Source of the DNA: a candidate division CSSED10-310 bacterium
GTDB taxonomy: Bacteria > CSSED10-310 > JAFGDC01
Assembly: GCA_016932295.1 (NCBI GenBank)
Contig: JAFGDC010000468.1
Location: 1 to 13,264 of the forward strand
Length of the DNA stretch: 13,264 bases
Reading direction: 5' to 3'
The notes under the pieces were generated by a model. It was not told the DNA's origin. It saw only the letters and a list, made by a program, of their open reading frames with translations, and did no database searches. Of this stretch, positions 13,114 through 13,264 are shown piece after piece; position 1 is the stretch's first letter; every line of letters starts with the position of its first letter. The position numbers and the translations under genes were made by a program.

Positions 13114-13264
13114 ATGAAAAAGTATTTCACGGTAGTCAGTATTATGATGGTGCTCATGTTGGTGTTGGGTGTGGCCGGCAATGTCGCCCTGGCGGATGGT
13201 GACGGCGGCGAGGATCCCATTGGTCCGATCGGCTTCAGCAGTGACATGGACCGGGAAATTGTGC
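13114..13264 (+). CDS. N-terminus of a small exported protein (runs off the window)
   Basis: ATG 13114 has a strong GAGGAGG at 13101-13107, six bases upstream, and the frame stays open for 50 codons to the window end. The first 27 residues are a typical Sec signal peptide: MKKYF basic start, a Met/Val/Leu-rich core (VVSIMMVLMLVLGV), and AxA-type cleavage after NVALA at residue 27. The mature part begins DGDGGEDPIGPIGF, acidic and Gly-rich. I do not recognise the family. It lies on the same strand as the giant regulator, separated by a repeat-containing intergenic region, so it probably has its own promoter. Confidence 0.8.
   Translation, partial: MKKYFTVVSIMMVLMLVLGVAGNVALADGDGGEDPIGPIGFSSDMDREIV

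Noticed and set aside
1..13264. CRISPR array, insertion sequence or toxin-antitoxin pair
   Set aside because: No regularly spaced repeats, no transposase motifs and no small paired toxin/antitoxin-like ORFs were seen on either strand.

Overview
The window looks like a moderately GC-rich chromosome segment from a Gram-negative bacterium. The pointers are a lipoprotein signal on a sulfatase-family enzyme, sigma70-type promoters, and a sigma54-activator-type AAA+ module with a Fis-type helix-turn-helix (HTH). The two tRNA genes do not encode their 3' CCA, which argues against an enteric-type gammaproteobacterium. A Desulfobacterota-, myxobacterium- or sulfur-bacterium-like source is possible, but I cannot place it more precisely.

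Layout. Positions 1-138 hold the 3' end of a gene, possibly type 2 orotidine-5'-phosphate decarboxylase. Positions 170-2401 are a tight three-gene plus-strand operon: a GNAT-like protein, a thiolase-superfamily protein and a DUF35 Zn-ribbon/OB-fold protein. The thiolase has Pro where the acyl-accepting Cys should be. A promoter with a flanking inverted repeat then leads into a lipid-anchored sulfatase-superfamily enzyme (2554-3966) with Thr at the nucleophile position. On the minus strand, tRNA-Lys(TTT) and tRNA-Glu(TTC) form a two-gene unit (4211 to 4063) with a clear promoter and terminator. About 700 bases without a recognisable gene follow. Next comes a plus-strand pair: an unrecognised 169-residue protein (4911-5420) and a GT-C-type membrane glycosyltransferase with a C-terminal beta-sandwich-like domain (5429-7369).

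The dominant feature is one 1754-residue gene (7564-12828). It encodes a Ser/Thr protein kinase domain, a STAND/AAA_16-like ATPase, about a dozen TPR repeats, a GAF domain, a sigma54-activator-type AAA+ domain and a Fis-type HTH. All three nucleotide-binding modules carry substitutions at key residues. The kinase catalytic-loop Lys is Cys. The first P-loop has Arg for Ser/Thr. The AAA+ domain has Asn for the Walker B Asp, has lost one Arg finger and has lost the GAFTGA sigma54-contact loop. The DNA-binding end is intact. My reading is a one-protein sensor/regulator that probably does not work as a classical sigma54 activator. After a 285-base intergenic stretch with several small repeats, a gene for a small exported protein starts at 13114 and runs off the window. 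It is the most obvious candidate target of the regulator, but this is inference from position only.
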